NCBI GenBank assembly: GCA_009786625.1
Contig: WQRT01000041.1
Span: 6,850-13,148 of the forward strand
From: Treponema sp.
Lineage (GTDB): Bacteria > Spirochaetota > Spirochaetia > Treponematales > Breznakiellaceae
Direction: 5' to 3'
Length of the DNA: 6,299 nt
How positions within the stretch are numbered: position 1 is the first letter of the stretch; each line of letters opens with the position of its first letter. Made by a program: the position numbers and the translations under genes. The notes under the pieces are model-generated. The model was not told the origin of the DNA. It did not search any database and was given only the letters and a program-made list of their open reading frames with translations. Shown here piece by piece: positions 1 through 6,249 of the stretch.

Positions 1-410
1 CTGACTGTCCAGCCGCCTTCATCTTCCAAAACCTGAGGAAGATCCCAATGGTAGAGAGTAACGCAGGAGTGAATATTATTTTTACGCAGCGCTTCCAGAA
101 GCCCGCGGTAATAGGCGATTCCCTCGGGGTTTACCTTGCCTCTACCCTGCGGAAAAATCCTCGGCCATGCGATGGAAAAACGGTAGCTTTTAAAGCCCAA
201 TTCCGCCATTAACGCGATATCTTCCTCGTACCTGTGGTATTGATCGCAGGCGACATCTCCGTTTTCACAGGCATAGACAGCTCCCGGTTTGCGGGCGAAA
301 GTGTCCCAGATGCTCTCCCCCCTGCCGCCTTCACGCGCGGCGCCCTCAACCTGATAACTGGCTGTCGATGTACCCCATAAAAAATCTTTCGGGAATTCGA
401 GTTTTTCCAT
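1..410 (-). CDS. Glycoside hydrolase family 1 (beta-glucosidase type), N-terminal part, cut by window edge
   Basis: The 136 visible codons begin with [20 protein letters not shown] and match the start of GH1 retaining beta-glycosidases. The family's N-terminal signature (F-x-W-G-x-x-x-A-S-Y-Q-x-E-G) is at residues 10-24, and Gln20 is the conserved sugar-contacting Gln. SIWDTF (33-38), [12 protein letters not shown] (76-87) and [11 protein letters not shown] (118-128) follow, with the conserved His121-Trp122 pair. Family members are about 450 residues long, so roughly the last 70 percent, including both catalytic glutamates, lies left of position 1. There is no signal peptide, so the enzyme is expected in the cytoplasm, releasing terminal sugars from short imported beta-glycosides. 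The ATG at 410-408 is preceded by a near-perfect Shine-Dalgarno (AAGGAGG at 422-416). It diverges from a sugar ABC importer, which suggests joint use of one substrate. Beta-glucosidase, 6-phospho-beta-glucosidase and beta-galactosidase cannot be told apart from this fragment; lack of PTS genes nearby favours a non-phosphorylated substrate (inference). Confidence 0.95.
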   Translation of the reverse strand, partial: MEKLEFPKDFLWGTSTASYQVEGAAREGGRGESIWDTFARKPGAVYACENGDVACDQYHRYEEDIALMAELGFKSYRFSIAWPRIFPQGRGKVNPEGIAYYRGLLEALRKNNIHSCVTLYHWDLPQVLEDEGGWTV

Positions 411-473
411 ATCAACCTCCTTAAAAGCTACTCAATAATTAAACATATTTAGTAAAAGTTCAACAACTAGTTT

Positions 474-500
474 ATTATATCATTATTGTAAACTTGACAA
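474..500 (-). promoter_or_regulatory. Candidate promoter for the GH1 gene
   Basis: Reading leftward, TTGTCA (500-495, 5/6 to the -35 consensus) is followed after 15 nt by a perfect TATAAT (479-474). The spacer is shorter than the ideal 17 nt. The predicted transcript start near 467 gives a leader of about 57 nt containing the strong ribosome binding site. An 8-bp perfect palindrome AACTAGTT (465-472) lies at the predicted start point. This is sequence matching only; the -10 is the strongest part of the call. Confidence 0.55.
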
Positions 501-512
501 AACGCCTTTACA
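487..512. promoter_or_regulatory. Possible operator: inverted TGTAAA / TTTACA pair around the shared -35
   Basis: TGTAAA at 487-492 and TTTACA at 507-512 form an inverted pair separated by 14 bp that brackets the TTGACAA shared by both promoter candidates. TGTAAA half-sites occur in many LacI-family sugar-regulator operators, though those are normally closer together. A protein bound here could control both directions at once. No regulator gene is in the window, and a six-base pair of half-sites in AT-rich DNA can arise by chance. Confidence 0.3.
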
Positions 513-523
513 GCGTATATAAA
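494..523 (+). promoter_or_regulatory. Candidate promoter for the sugar ABC transporter operon
   Basis: A perfect -35 TTGACA (494-499) is followed after 18 nt by TATAAA (518-523, 5/6 to consensus). Transcription would begin around 530, only about 12 nt ahead of the first permease ATG at 542, leaving a very short leader with little more than GAG as a ribosome binding site. The -35 shares its bases with the oppositely oriented GH1 promoter candidate. Confidence 0.65.
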
Positions 524-541
524 TACCATTAGAGTAATTAA

Positions 542-1489
542 ATGGTAAAAAATGTTAGGTTATTGAAACTGAGCAAATCAAGTTTAGCGGTTTATCTAAA
601 ACGCTCATGGATGCTTTACTTGATGCTTTTACTTCCCATCACTTTCTTCATGATTTTCCGTTACATCCCCATGACGAATATTGTAATCGCTTTTAAGGAC
701 TACAACATTTTTCAGGGAGTATGGTCGGAAGGCTCCCCATGGGTAGGTTTAAAATGGTTCGAGCGTACATTCCAGTCAAGCGCGTTCTGGCTTGCTATGC
801 GAAACACCCTTGTACTCAATATGCTGGATCTGCTTGTGGGATTTCCTGCGCCGATAATACTCGCGCTTCTTTTAAACGAACTTGTTTTTAAAAATTATAA
901 AAAGGTAACCCAGACGATTATTTACCTGCCGCACTTTTTGTCATGGATTATAGTTTCCAGCATCGCATCAAGGCTTTTAGCTCCCAGCACAGGCGTAGTC
1001 AATATCTTTTTAACTTCCAATTTCGGCATTGAGCCTATCGACTTCCTCATGGATAAAGGCCTGTGGATCATGACATACATCTTGTTCGGAGTCTGGAAGG
1101 AAATGGGATGGGGTACAATTATTTACCTGGCCGCAATTACCGGTATTAATCCTGAGTTATACGAAGCCGCGGAAGTGGACGGAGCCGGGCGCTGGCGGAA
1201 ACTGTGGAACATTACGCTGCCGGGAATCAGAGCGACCATAATAATTCTGTTGATCATGAACATCGGGCGCATTTTGGGAATAGAACTTGACCGCCCGTAT
1301 ACAATGGCGAACCGCGTTGTAAGGGAAGTAGCGGATGTTCTTTCAACAATGGTGTTCCGCGTCGGTATTCAAAACTTCCAGTTCTCGTTGACAACCGCGA
1401 TTGGTTTATTCCAGTCGGTCATCTGTGTTATTTTCCTTGTCGGAGCAAACACCATGGCAAAAAAATTCGGTGAAAGGGGTATTTGGTAA
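542..1489 (+). CDS. lplB: Carbohydrate ABC transporter permease, LplB-like
   Basis: This is an inner-membrane subunit of a binding-protein-dependent sugar importer, 315 residues, the normal size for the LplB/YteP type. The N-terminal segment with LMLLLPITFFMIFRYIPM (28-44) is typical of the group. About six hydrophobic segments can be placed near 23-44, 88-113, 124-147, 173-199, 229-249 and 288-307. The EAA loop that docks onto the ATPase is intact at 208-230 (YEAAEVDGAGRWRKLWNITL, then PGI), and EVADVLSTMVFR (262-273) and the basic C-terminal tail ending GERGIW are family hallmarks. It is first in the operon, ending 1 nt before the next permease. The ATG at 542 has only a weak ribosome binding site (GAG at 533-535), but later Met codons would cut into the first membrane segment, so this start is preferred. 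The symbol denotes the family, not a proven orthologue; the substrate is not deducible. Confidence 0.93.
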   Translation: MVKNVRLLKLSKSSLAVYLKRSWMLYLMLLLPITFFMIFRYIPMTNIVIAFKDYNIFQGVWSEGSPWVGLKWFERTFQSSAFWLAMRNTLVLNMLDLLVGFPAPIILALLLNELVFKNYKKVTQTIIYLPHFLSWIIVSSIASRLLAPSTGVVNIFLTSNFGIEPIDFLMDKGLWIMTYILFGVWKEMGWGTIIYLAAITGINPELYEAAEVDGAGRWRKLWNITLPGIRATIIILLIMNIGRILGIELDRPYTMANRVVREVADVLSTMVFRVGIQNFQFSLTTAIGLFQSVICVIFLVGANTMAKKFGERGIW

Positions 1490-1490
1490 T

Positions 1491-2420
1491 ATGAAGATAA
1501 GATCAAAACGAACCAAAATCGCCGATTGGATAGTCGCCGCGATTTGTTTTATTGTAATAATGATATGTATTTTACCGATGCTTAATCTTCTTGCCCAATC
1601 CATGAGCAGTTCGCAGTCGGTAATTAACGGAAAAGTCACATTCATGCCGGTTCTTTTCAACGAATCAAAGATCGAAACCAGCGAAGATCCCTACCGGTAC
1701 GGAATAACCCTTGAGCAGTACAGGTATGTTTTTCTGGATCCGTCATTTACCAGATCGATGTGGTGGACGGCGATTCTTACAGTAATCTGCACAATACTAT
1801 CGCTTACAATGACGATTCTTTGTTCTTACCCTCTTACATACGACTGGTTAAGAGGAAAAACATTTATCAATACATTTATTATTTTTACGATGTACTTCAG
1901 CGCAGGTACCATACCGAATTACATATTGATGAAGACCCTCGGCCTTTTAAATAACCCGCTTGTATTAATTATACCAAACTGCCTTTCGGTCTTTAATATG
2001 ATAATCCTCCGCAGTTTCTTTTTTGGAATCCCGGACAGCCTGAGAGAGTCCGCGGAAATTGACGGCGCGAATCCTTTCACGGTTCTTATCAGGATCTACC
2101 TGCCGCTGTCCGCGCCTGTTCTGGCGACTCTGGCGCTTTTTTACGCAGTCGGCAGGTGGAACGGATTTACAGACGCGCTTTTATATTTAAGCTCCGCGCC
2201 GCAGTGGGTTCCAATCCAGCTAAAACTCTGGCAGCTTATTCAAAACATGACATCCATTGATGTTACAACCGTTGAAATGGTTTCCGGCGTAGTACCGAGA
2301 GCGACAGACGCCATTAAAGCCGCGGCGATCATGTTTGCTACTGTTCCGATTCTGGTTGTTTACCCCTGGCTTCAGCGTTATTTCATAGCCGGTGTTACAA
2401 TCGGAGCGGTTAAAGGATAG
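1491..2420 (+). CDS. lplC: Carbohydrate ABC transporter permease, LplC/YtcP-like (COG0395 type)
   Basis: This is the second membrane subunit of the same importer, 309 residues, pairing with the upstream permease. The ATG at 1491 is chosen because it lies 1 nt after the upstream stop and gives the basic start MKIRSKRTKI before the first membrane segment (about 11-35); AGGGG at 1475-1479 can serve as ribosome binding site. An in-frame ATG at 1401 would add 30 residues overlapping the previous gene and is unlikely. A periplasmic insert (about 40-85) contains ITLEQYRYVF. The EAA loop is at 186-206 (ESAEIDGANPFTVLIRIYLPL). The segment ALFYAVGRWNGFTDALLYL (215-233) and the tail ending YFIAGVTIGAVKG are strongly characteristic of the LplC/YtcP branch. 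The tight spacing implies translational coupling. No ATPase gene follows; members of this class often borrow a shared MsmX-like ATPase encoded elsewhere (known for the family, inferred here). Confidence 0.94.
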   Translation: MKIRSKRTKIADWIVAAICFIVIMICILPMLNLLAQSMSSSQSVINGKVTFMPVLFNESKIETSEDPYRYGITLEQYRYVFLDPSFTRSMWWTAILTVICTILSLTMTILCSYPLTYDWLRGKTFINTFIIFTMYFSAGTIPNYILMKTLGLLNNPLVLIIPNCLSVFNMIILRSFFFGIPDSLRESAEIDGANPFTVLIRIYLPLSAPVLATLALFYAVGRWNGFTDALLYLSSAPQWVPIQLKLWQLIQNMTSIDVTTVEMVSGVVPRATDAIKAAAIMFATVPILVVYPWLQRYFIAGVTIGAVKG

Positions 2421-2430
2421 GGATTACAGC

Positions 2431-2446
2431 CTATACTATGGTATAG
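2431..2446 (+). promoter_or_regulatory. Small perfect hairpin in the permease to binding-protein gap
   Basis: CTATAC (2431-2436), TATG loop, GTATAG (2441-2446) is a perfect 6-bp stem in the 61-nt gap between the second permease stop and the binding-protein start. It has no following T-run, so it is not a standard terminator. Similar hairpins upstream of binding-protein genes can mark a processing or stabilising site that raises that protein above the permeases; this role is inferred, and the AT-rich stem is weak. Confidence 0.35.
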
Positions 2447-2481
2447 ACATAAATCAAATATTTTTTATGGAGGAAAAGAAC

Positions 2482-4086
2482 ATGAAGAAAAAACTTTGGT
2501 TTGTTTTTGGCGCCATTCTGATCACAATCCTTATGACATCAGGCGGCGGAAGGGACAGAGGACAACAAACGCCTACAGTTGCACCCGGAGCGGCGCTTCC
2601 TGTTACCGGCAGACTTTCAGTAGAAGTTTTTGACCGCGGTACTGACGGCGGCAGATCGCTCGCCCATGACAATGAGTGGACCAAATGGATTCAGGAAAAA
2701 GTCAGAAGGGACCTCAATATTGAAGTTACCTTTATCCCCGTAGGACGCTGGTCGGAAAACACCGACATCGTTAACCTTATGGCGGCCGGCCCCGGCAGCG
2801 CGCCCGATCTTTGCTACACCTACGCTTTAGATATGATCAACGCGTTCAGGGATCAGGGCGGCGTAATGAATTTAGCGCCTTACATTGACAGCTATCTGCC
2901 CGATCTAAAAACATTGCTCGGCTCAGACCCGTCATTCCCCGGCAGAGATCTTATTCACCGCGACCGTGATGCGGCAACAGGAAATGTTTTCTCGATCCCG
3001 AGTTTCCGCGTCGCTATAGCTCAGAGAAATACATTTATCCGTAAAGACTGGCTTGATGCGCTGAACTTAAGAACCCCCACCAACATGACGGAATTCTACA
3101 ACTGCCTTACAGCTTTCCGCACCAGATCAGCTCAGCTTCCCGGCAATGTAGGCAACAGAGTTGTACCATTCGGCGTTAACGAAGACGCGCGATGGGGTCT
3201 TGCCGACATGATTCAGCATTACCTTGATCCAAGAACCGACAGAGATCGCTGGGTCTATGCAATCGCGGATCGCAACATCTACATGAACGGGTACAAGAGA
3301 GGCGTTCAGGAAATGAACAAATGGTATAACGAACGCTTAATCTTCCAGGATTTCCCGCTGATGACAACCGCTGATGATTTTTACAACATGATCAAGAGCG
3401 GCGTAGTAGGCGCGTTCTGCCAGAACTGGGATTTCCCCTACAGAACAGACATTAACATCCTTGAAGATCTCCGCAGAAATGTTCCGGGAGCCGATTACAT
3501 CCCGGTCAGCGTTGCGAATAACAGAGAAGTAATGGATAAACCCGGCCTCAGGATTTTTATTCCTAATTTCTCACCGAACAAAGACGCGGCTCTTAAATAC
3601 CTTAACTGGCTTGCAAAACCGGAAAACTACAGGTTCCTGCAGCTTGGAACAGAGGGTGTAAACCATGAAATGGTAGGCGGCCTTCCCAGAACAATCGCTA
3701 CAGCGCCTCAGCATCCTTGGATCATGAACTCCCCGAACAACATTGACCTTACAATGCCGATGAACGGCGTGGAAATGGGCAGCCCTGAACTTAACGGCCG
3801 CGTATTAGGTCTCAGCTACGGCAATACTCCGCCGGAAGTTGTCGCTAACGCTTATGTAGTTTCCATCACCGGCGCCCGCGGCCCGGCTGTATGGCAAGCT
3901 ACCACCACCGTAAATCAGTACGGCGCTGACCTCCGCGAAATGGCAGACGACCTTATTGCTCAGGCAATCCGGGCGACCACAGCCAACTTTAACCGCATTT
4001 GGGACACAGGTATTCAGAGCTGGCTAAGAGCCGGAGGACAGGAAGTATTCGATGAAAGAAGCCGCCTGTACCCCGCTCCCAGATAA
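2482..4086 (+). CDS. Extracellular solute-binding protein, family 1, LplA/YtcQ-like
   Basis: This is the substrate-capturing subunit of the importer, 534 residues, in the 500-550 range usual for LplA-type large binding proteins. The ATG at 2482 is chosen because GGAGG (2469-2473) precedes it by 8 nt and it starts the signal sequence MKKKLWFVFGAILITILMTS; an in-frame ATG at 2392 overlapping the permease would add 30 residues ahead of that. Family features include NEWTKWIQEKVRRDLNIEV (about 69-87), MAAGPGSAPDL (about 106-116), an early aromatic-rich SIPSFRVAIAQRNTFIRKDW region, and the end NFNRIWDTGIQSWLRAGGQEV. Oddly, residues 17-22 read LMTSGG: a lipoprotein signal of this length would need Cys21, but the codon is GGC (Gly), one base from TGC. 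The protein may therefore be periplasmic and soluble rather than lipid-anchored, or cut by signal peptidase I at an unclear site. It is the last gene of the operon, followed at once by a terminator. Confidence 0.94.
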   Translation: MKKKLWFVFGAILITILMTSGGGRDRGQQTPTVAPGAALPVTGRLSVEVFDRGTDGGRSLAHDNEWTKWIQEKVRRDLNIEVTFIPVGRWSENTDIVNLMAAGPGSAPDLCYTYALDMINAFRDQGGVMNLAPYIDSYLPDLKTLLGSDPSFPGRDLIHRDRDAATGNVFSIPSFRVAIAQRNTFIRKDWLDALNLRTPTNMTEFYNCLTAFRTRSAQLPGNVGNRVVPFGVNEDARWGLADMIQHYLDPRTDRDRWVYAIADRNIYMNGYKRGVQEMNKWYNERLIFQDFPLMTTADDFYNMIKSGVVGAFCQNWDFPYRTDINILEDLRRNVPGADYIPVSVANNREVMDKPGLRIFIPNFSPNKDAALKYLNWLAKPENYRFLQLGTEGVNHEMVGGLPRTIATAPQHPWIMNSPNNIDLTMPMNGVEMGSPELNGRVLGLSYGNTPPEVVANAYVVSITGARGPAVWQATTTVNQYGADLREMADDLIAQAIRATTANFNRIWDTGIQSWLRAGGQEVFDERSRLYPAPR

Positions 4087-4101
4087 AAATTTATAACAAA
4101 T

Positions 4102-4133
4102 AAAAAAGGCTGCCTTCCGGCAGCCTTTTTTTT
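4102..4133. terminator. Bidirectional intrinsic terminator between converging genes
   Basis: A perfect 7-bp GC-rich stem, GGCTGCC (4108-4114) and GGCAGCC (4119-4125) with loop TTCC, is followed by eight T on the + strand (4126-4133) and preceded by six A (4102-4107), giving a U-run on the other strand too. A/T pairing extends the stem. It begins 15 nt after the binding-protein stop and lies 17 nt beyond the lipoprotein stop at 4151, so it should stop transcription from both sides. On the minus strand the loop reads GGAA, a GNRA tetraloop. Confidence 0.93.
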
Positions 4134-4150
4134 ATGCAATTCAAAATGAA

Positions 4151-4729
4151 TTACGGTTCATACCTGTCGTTGTGGAATGCAATTGCTGTTACTTCGATAT
4201 AAGCAGCAGGTGAACCTGAGTTTCTCTGAAGCAATAAAGCGCCGGGATTCGCTCTCGCGTTAAATCTTTCACCTCTGGGTCTTGCGAGTGTACCGGAAGC
4301 GCCGCCGACATTAAATGTTTTAAAAATTGTGTTTCCGCCGGAGTCCGCTCTCCAGTTCTGGGCTGTGTCATAAATCATGGACGCCATTCCCATACTGTCC
4401 GCAGCGGCGATCGGTTGATCGTCAGCATTATAATACTGTACAAGAACTGTTACTCTTGAATAGCCTGTTACATCGGGCATATCAGCGGGGAAAACAAGCA
4501 TCATATCTTCCCAGTTCCTTGTCATAGGTTCCTGATTTTTTACGTAATTGCCAATCGGAGCGCCTAATGCGTCAGGATTATTTGTTACGGAATACAATGT
4601 CATTGTACTAAGATCCACTAAGAAAGGCGGCTCACCGGCTGCCGCCTGTGCTCCCCCGCCGCCGCCGCTTGCGCACCCTAAAAGGCTGAACGCAACGAGA
4701 ACCGCTAAAACAACACTCATTCTTTTCAT
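4151..4729 (-). CDS. Predicted lipoprotein with Gly/Ala linker and unassigned beta-rich domain
   Basis: I do not recognise a named family. The 192-residue product starts MKRMSVVLAVLVAFSLLGCA: a basic n-region, hydrophobic core and consensus lipobox LLGC with the lipidated Cys at 19. A flexible linker (residues 22-34, five Gly then Ala/Glu/Pro) leads into a domain rich in short beta-strand-like stretches, for example RVTVLVQYYNADDQPI and ALLLQRNSG followed by AYIEVTAIAFHN. The layout is reminiscent of a carbohydrate-binding jelly-roll, but that is an impression, not a match. After Cys19 there is no other cysteine. The ATG at 4729 has GGAGGAG (4743-4737) 7 nt upstream; Met4 is an alternative start but is further from it. 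The gene has its own promoter candidate and converges on the transporter operon, sharing its terminator. A role in binding glycan at the cell surface would fit the neighbourhood but is speculative. Confidence 0.85.
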   Translation of the reverse strand: MKRMSVVLAVLVAFSLLGCASGGGGGAQAAAGEPPFLVDLSTMTLYSVTNNPDALGAPIGNYVKNQEPMTRNWEDMMLVFPADMPDVTGYSRVTVLVQYYNADDQPIAAADSMGMASMIYDTAQNWRADSGGNTIFKTFNVGGASGTLARPRGERFNARANPGALLLQRNSGSPAAYIEVTAIAFHNDRYEP

Positions 4730-4784
4730 AGATATTCTCCTCCACTATGATTTTTTTACGGAAAGACAACAATCCGTATGGATA

Positions 4785-4813
4785 ATACTATAAAATAATA
4801 ATGCATTAGTCAA
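4785..4813 (-). promoter_or_regulatory. Candidate promoter for the 192-residue lipoprotein gene
   Basis: Leftward, TTGACT (4813-4808, 5/6) is followed after 17 nt by TAGTAT (4790-4785, 4/6) in an AT-rich stretch; overlapping alternatives such as TATAGT exist at 15 nt. Transcription would start near 4778, leaving a leader of about 50 nt with the ribosome binding site. It lies in the 135-bp gap after the propeller gene, where I see no convincing terminator, so some read-through from upstream is also possible. Confidence 0.55.
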
Positions 4814-4864
4814 TAGAAGCTTTTCTAAAACTTCAGCTTTTGGAAAAACCTCAATGGAATTAAA

Positions 4865-6247
4865 TTAGAATACCTCTTCCAAGACATAAAAAACGCTTTT
4901 ATCTGTGCCGAAAATCACCCTTTTACCGGCGATAACAGGAGCCGACAAAATTGAACCTTCTGTCTCCATCTGCCATTGAAGCCTGCCGTTCCGCGCGGAA
5001 ATACAAACCAGCGAGGGAGGCGTGTCATCATCTCCCATAAGACCAAAATAGACCCGGTTAGAAGCGATCGTCGGAGCTGAGCTTACCGGGCTGCCAAACT
5101 CCATTTCCCAGCGTAACTCCCCTGTTTTTGCGTCAAAACCGCGCGCGCAGTTATCTCCACCGGTAAAAATAACCAGATCTTTCCATACCGTAGGGGCCAT
5201 AAAATCAAGAATATGAAGATTTCTCATGAAATAATTCCAGACAATCTCAGGATCATCAAAATTTAAAACACTTTCACGGTACTCCCTCCAGACAAGCTCC
5301 CCTGTATGACGGTTATAGGCGTGGTAACCGAGGTTTAACCCATAAAATAAAACATCCGCTGTCCCCATAAACAGTAAATCTCCGTGAACAGCGGAAAATG
5401 AGTACCAAACAGCTTCGATTTCCTGAAAACCGAGGAACCATAAAAATTCCCTTTTGTTAATATCATAAGGACCGATTAACTCTGTCCTCGGACCGGTACC
5501 CATATACATTACATCGTCAGCCATCAGAAATGTGTAATTATACCAGCCCGGGTTATCGAGGCGGAACTGCTCATCGCCTTCGGGAGAGAGAAAATAAACC
5601 GCGTCCGCGTCACCGACAAAAATGATGTAATCACCGTACCTTGTAACCTGTGAATTGATCTGGCTCCTTGTTCTGAAACTCCATATCTCCTGACCCGTCT
5701 CGCGTGATAACGCATAAAGTTTTCCATCCTTACTGCCAAAATACACCTGCTCGTCATCAGCATAAGGAATTGAATTAATCTCAGCGCCGCTTTTAAACAC
5801 CCACCGCATAAAACCGCTTTCAACATCCAGCGCGTAAAAATTACCGTCATCGGAGCCGAAGTAAATAGTATCGCCGATAACGACAGGAGGATTCAACGAT
5901 CGTATCTTTTCACTATCAGGCTGAAGATTGATTTTCCATTTCAATCCAAGCGGCGGAGTAATACGCGAAGAGCTGACTCCGCGCCCCCCCTCCCCGCGAA
6001 ACTGAACCCAATCAGAACTACGCGAACAGGCATTAAATAAAAAGCAAAAACAAATTAAACATAGAAGTGTATATAAAAATGTTTTTGTGAAGGCAGGGGG
6101 AGAGCGATCTCGAAAAAACTCCTGAGGAACCCGCCTGCGAGCCTCAGCATTTATTTTAAATCTAGTTTGATAATCAATTTGCTGAGTCTCTCCAGCGGAG
6201 AACTCCGGAAATGTTTTTCCGAGACCGCTCCCCCCCTGCCTTCGCAA
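4865..6247 (-). CDS. PQQ-type beta-propeller repeat lipoprotein (BamB/quinoprotein-like); start codon unresolved
   Basis: Numbering from the TTG at 6247 gives 460 residues. The mature part opens with DWVQFRGEGGRGVS (79-92), the usual start of PQQ-repeat proteins, and then has repeated blades of the form 'I-x-D-x-I-Y-F-G-S-x-D-G-x-x-Y-A-L-D-x-x-x-G-x-x-x-W': IGDTIYFGSDDGNFYALDVESG, YFGSKDGKLYALSRETGQEIW and, towards the C-terminus, GFDAKTGELRW, CISARNGRLQW and VIFGTDKSVFYVL. This fits a seven- or eight-bladed propeller. A hydrophobic stretch (57-72) ends in LFNAC, a relaxed spirochaete-type lipobox with Cys74. The function is unknown; propellers of this kind serve as scaffolds or as redox enzymes, and no dehydrogenase signature is visible. 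Residues 1-55 are encoded by an inverted-repeat element and are probably not original. The TTG has no ribosome binding site, no ATG or GTG lies in frame before the signal peptide, and the frame stays open to the right edge, so the true start may be outside, lost, or rare. The part below about 6082 is secure. Confidence 0.85.
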   Translation of the reverse strand: MRRQGGSGLGKTFPEFSAGETQQIDYQTRFKINAEARRRVPQEFFRDRSPPAFTKTFLYTLLCLICFCFLFNACSRSSDWVQFRGEGGRGVSSSRITPPLGLKWKINLQPDSEKIRSLNPPVVIGDTIYFGSDDGNFYALDVESGFMRWVFKSGAEINSIPYADDEQVYFGSKDGKLYALSRETGQEIWSFRTRSQINSQVTRYGDYIIFVGDADAVYFLSPEGDEQFRLDNPGWYNYTFLMADDVMYMGTGPRTELIGPYDINKREFLWFLGFQEIEAVWYSFSAVHGDLLFMGTADVLFYGLNLGYHAYNRHTGELVWREYRESVLNFDDPEIVWNYFMRNLHILDFMAPTVWKDLVIFTGGDNCARGFDAKTGELRWEMEFGSPVSSAPTIASNRVYFGLMGDDDTPPSLVCISARNGRLQWQMETEGSILSAPVIAGKRVIFGTDKSVFYVLEEVF

Positions 6248-6249
6248 AA
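6083..6249. repeat. 167-bp imperfect inverted repeat, MITE-like palindromic element
   Basis: The left arm 6083-6149 and right arm 6180-6249 are inverted copies around a 30-nt AT-rich centre. The outer 37 bp (6083-6119 against 6213-6249, starting TTTTGTGAAGGCAGGGGG and TTTTGCGAAGGCAGGGGG) match at 33 positions, and the four differences are all transitions. The innermost 11 bp also match (TGCTGAGnCTC), with a diverged stretch between. On the minus strand, the sense strand of the propeller gene, three of the four differences become G-U pairs, so its transcript could form a long hairpin. There is no transposase and I find no clear target duplication. It could be a non-autonomous mobile element or a REP/ERIC-like palindrome; copies elsewhere would decide. 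Confidence 0.8.

Noticed and set aside
315..345. Stretch resembling the arm of the inverted repeat (GAAGGCGGCAGGGGGGAGAG on the minus strand)
   Set aside because: It encodes the conserved GH1 residues REGGRGES in frame, so the likeness to the G-rich arm is explained by coding and is interrupted by extra bases.
1401..1490. Upstream in-frame ATG extending the second permease by 30 residues
   Set aside because: It overlaps the first permease's coding sequence in another frame and adds residues untypical of the family; the ATG at 1491 follows the upstream stop by 1 nt and fits the family length.
4327..4793. Open frames on the + strand opposite the 192-residue lipoprotein
   Set aside because: They mirror a gene with clear signal peptide, ribosome binding site and terminator, and their translations have no recognisable composition or start signals.
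4811..4835. Possible terminator hairpin after the propeller gene (GAAG with CTTC about 11 nt apart)
   Set aside because: The stem is only four clean pairs with a bulge and no T-run follows on the minus strand, so it does not meet the usual criteria.
5524..5850. 108-codon open frame within the propeller gene on the same strand
   Set aside because: It lies in another frame across well-formed propeller blades and its translation looks like an out-of-frame shadow.
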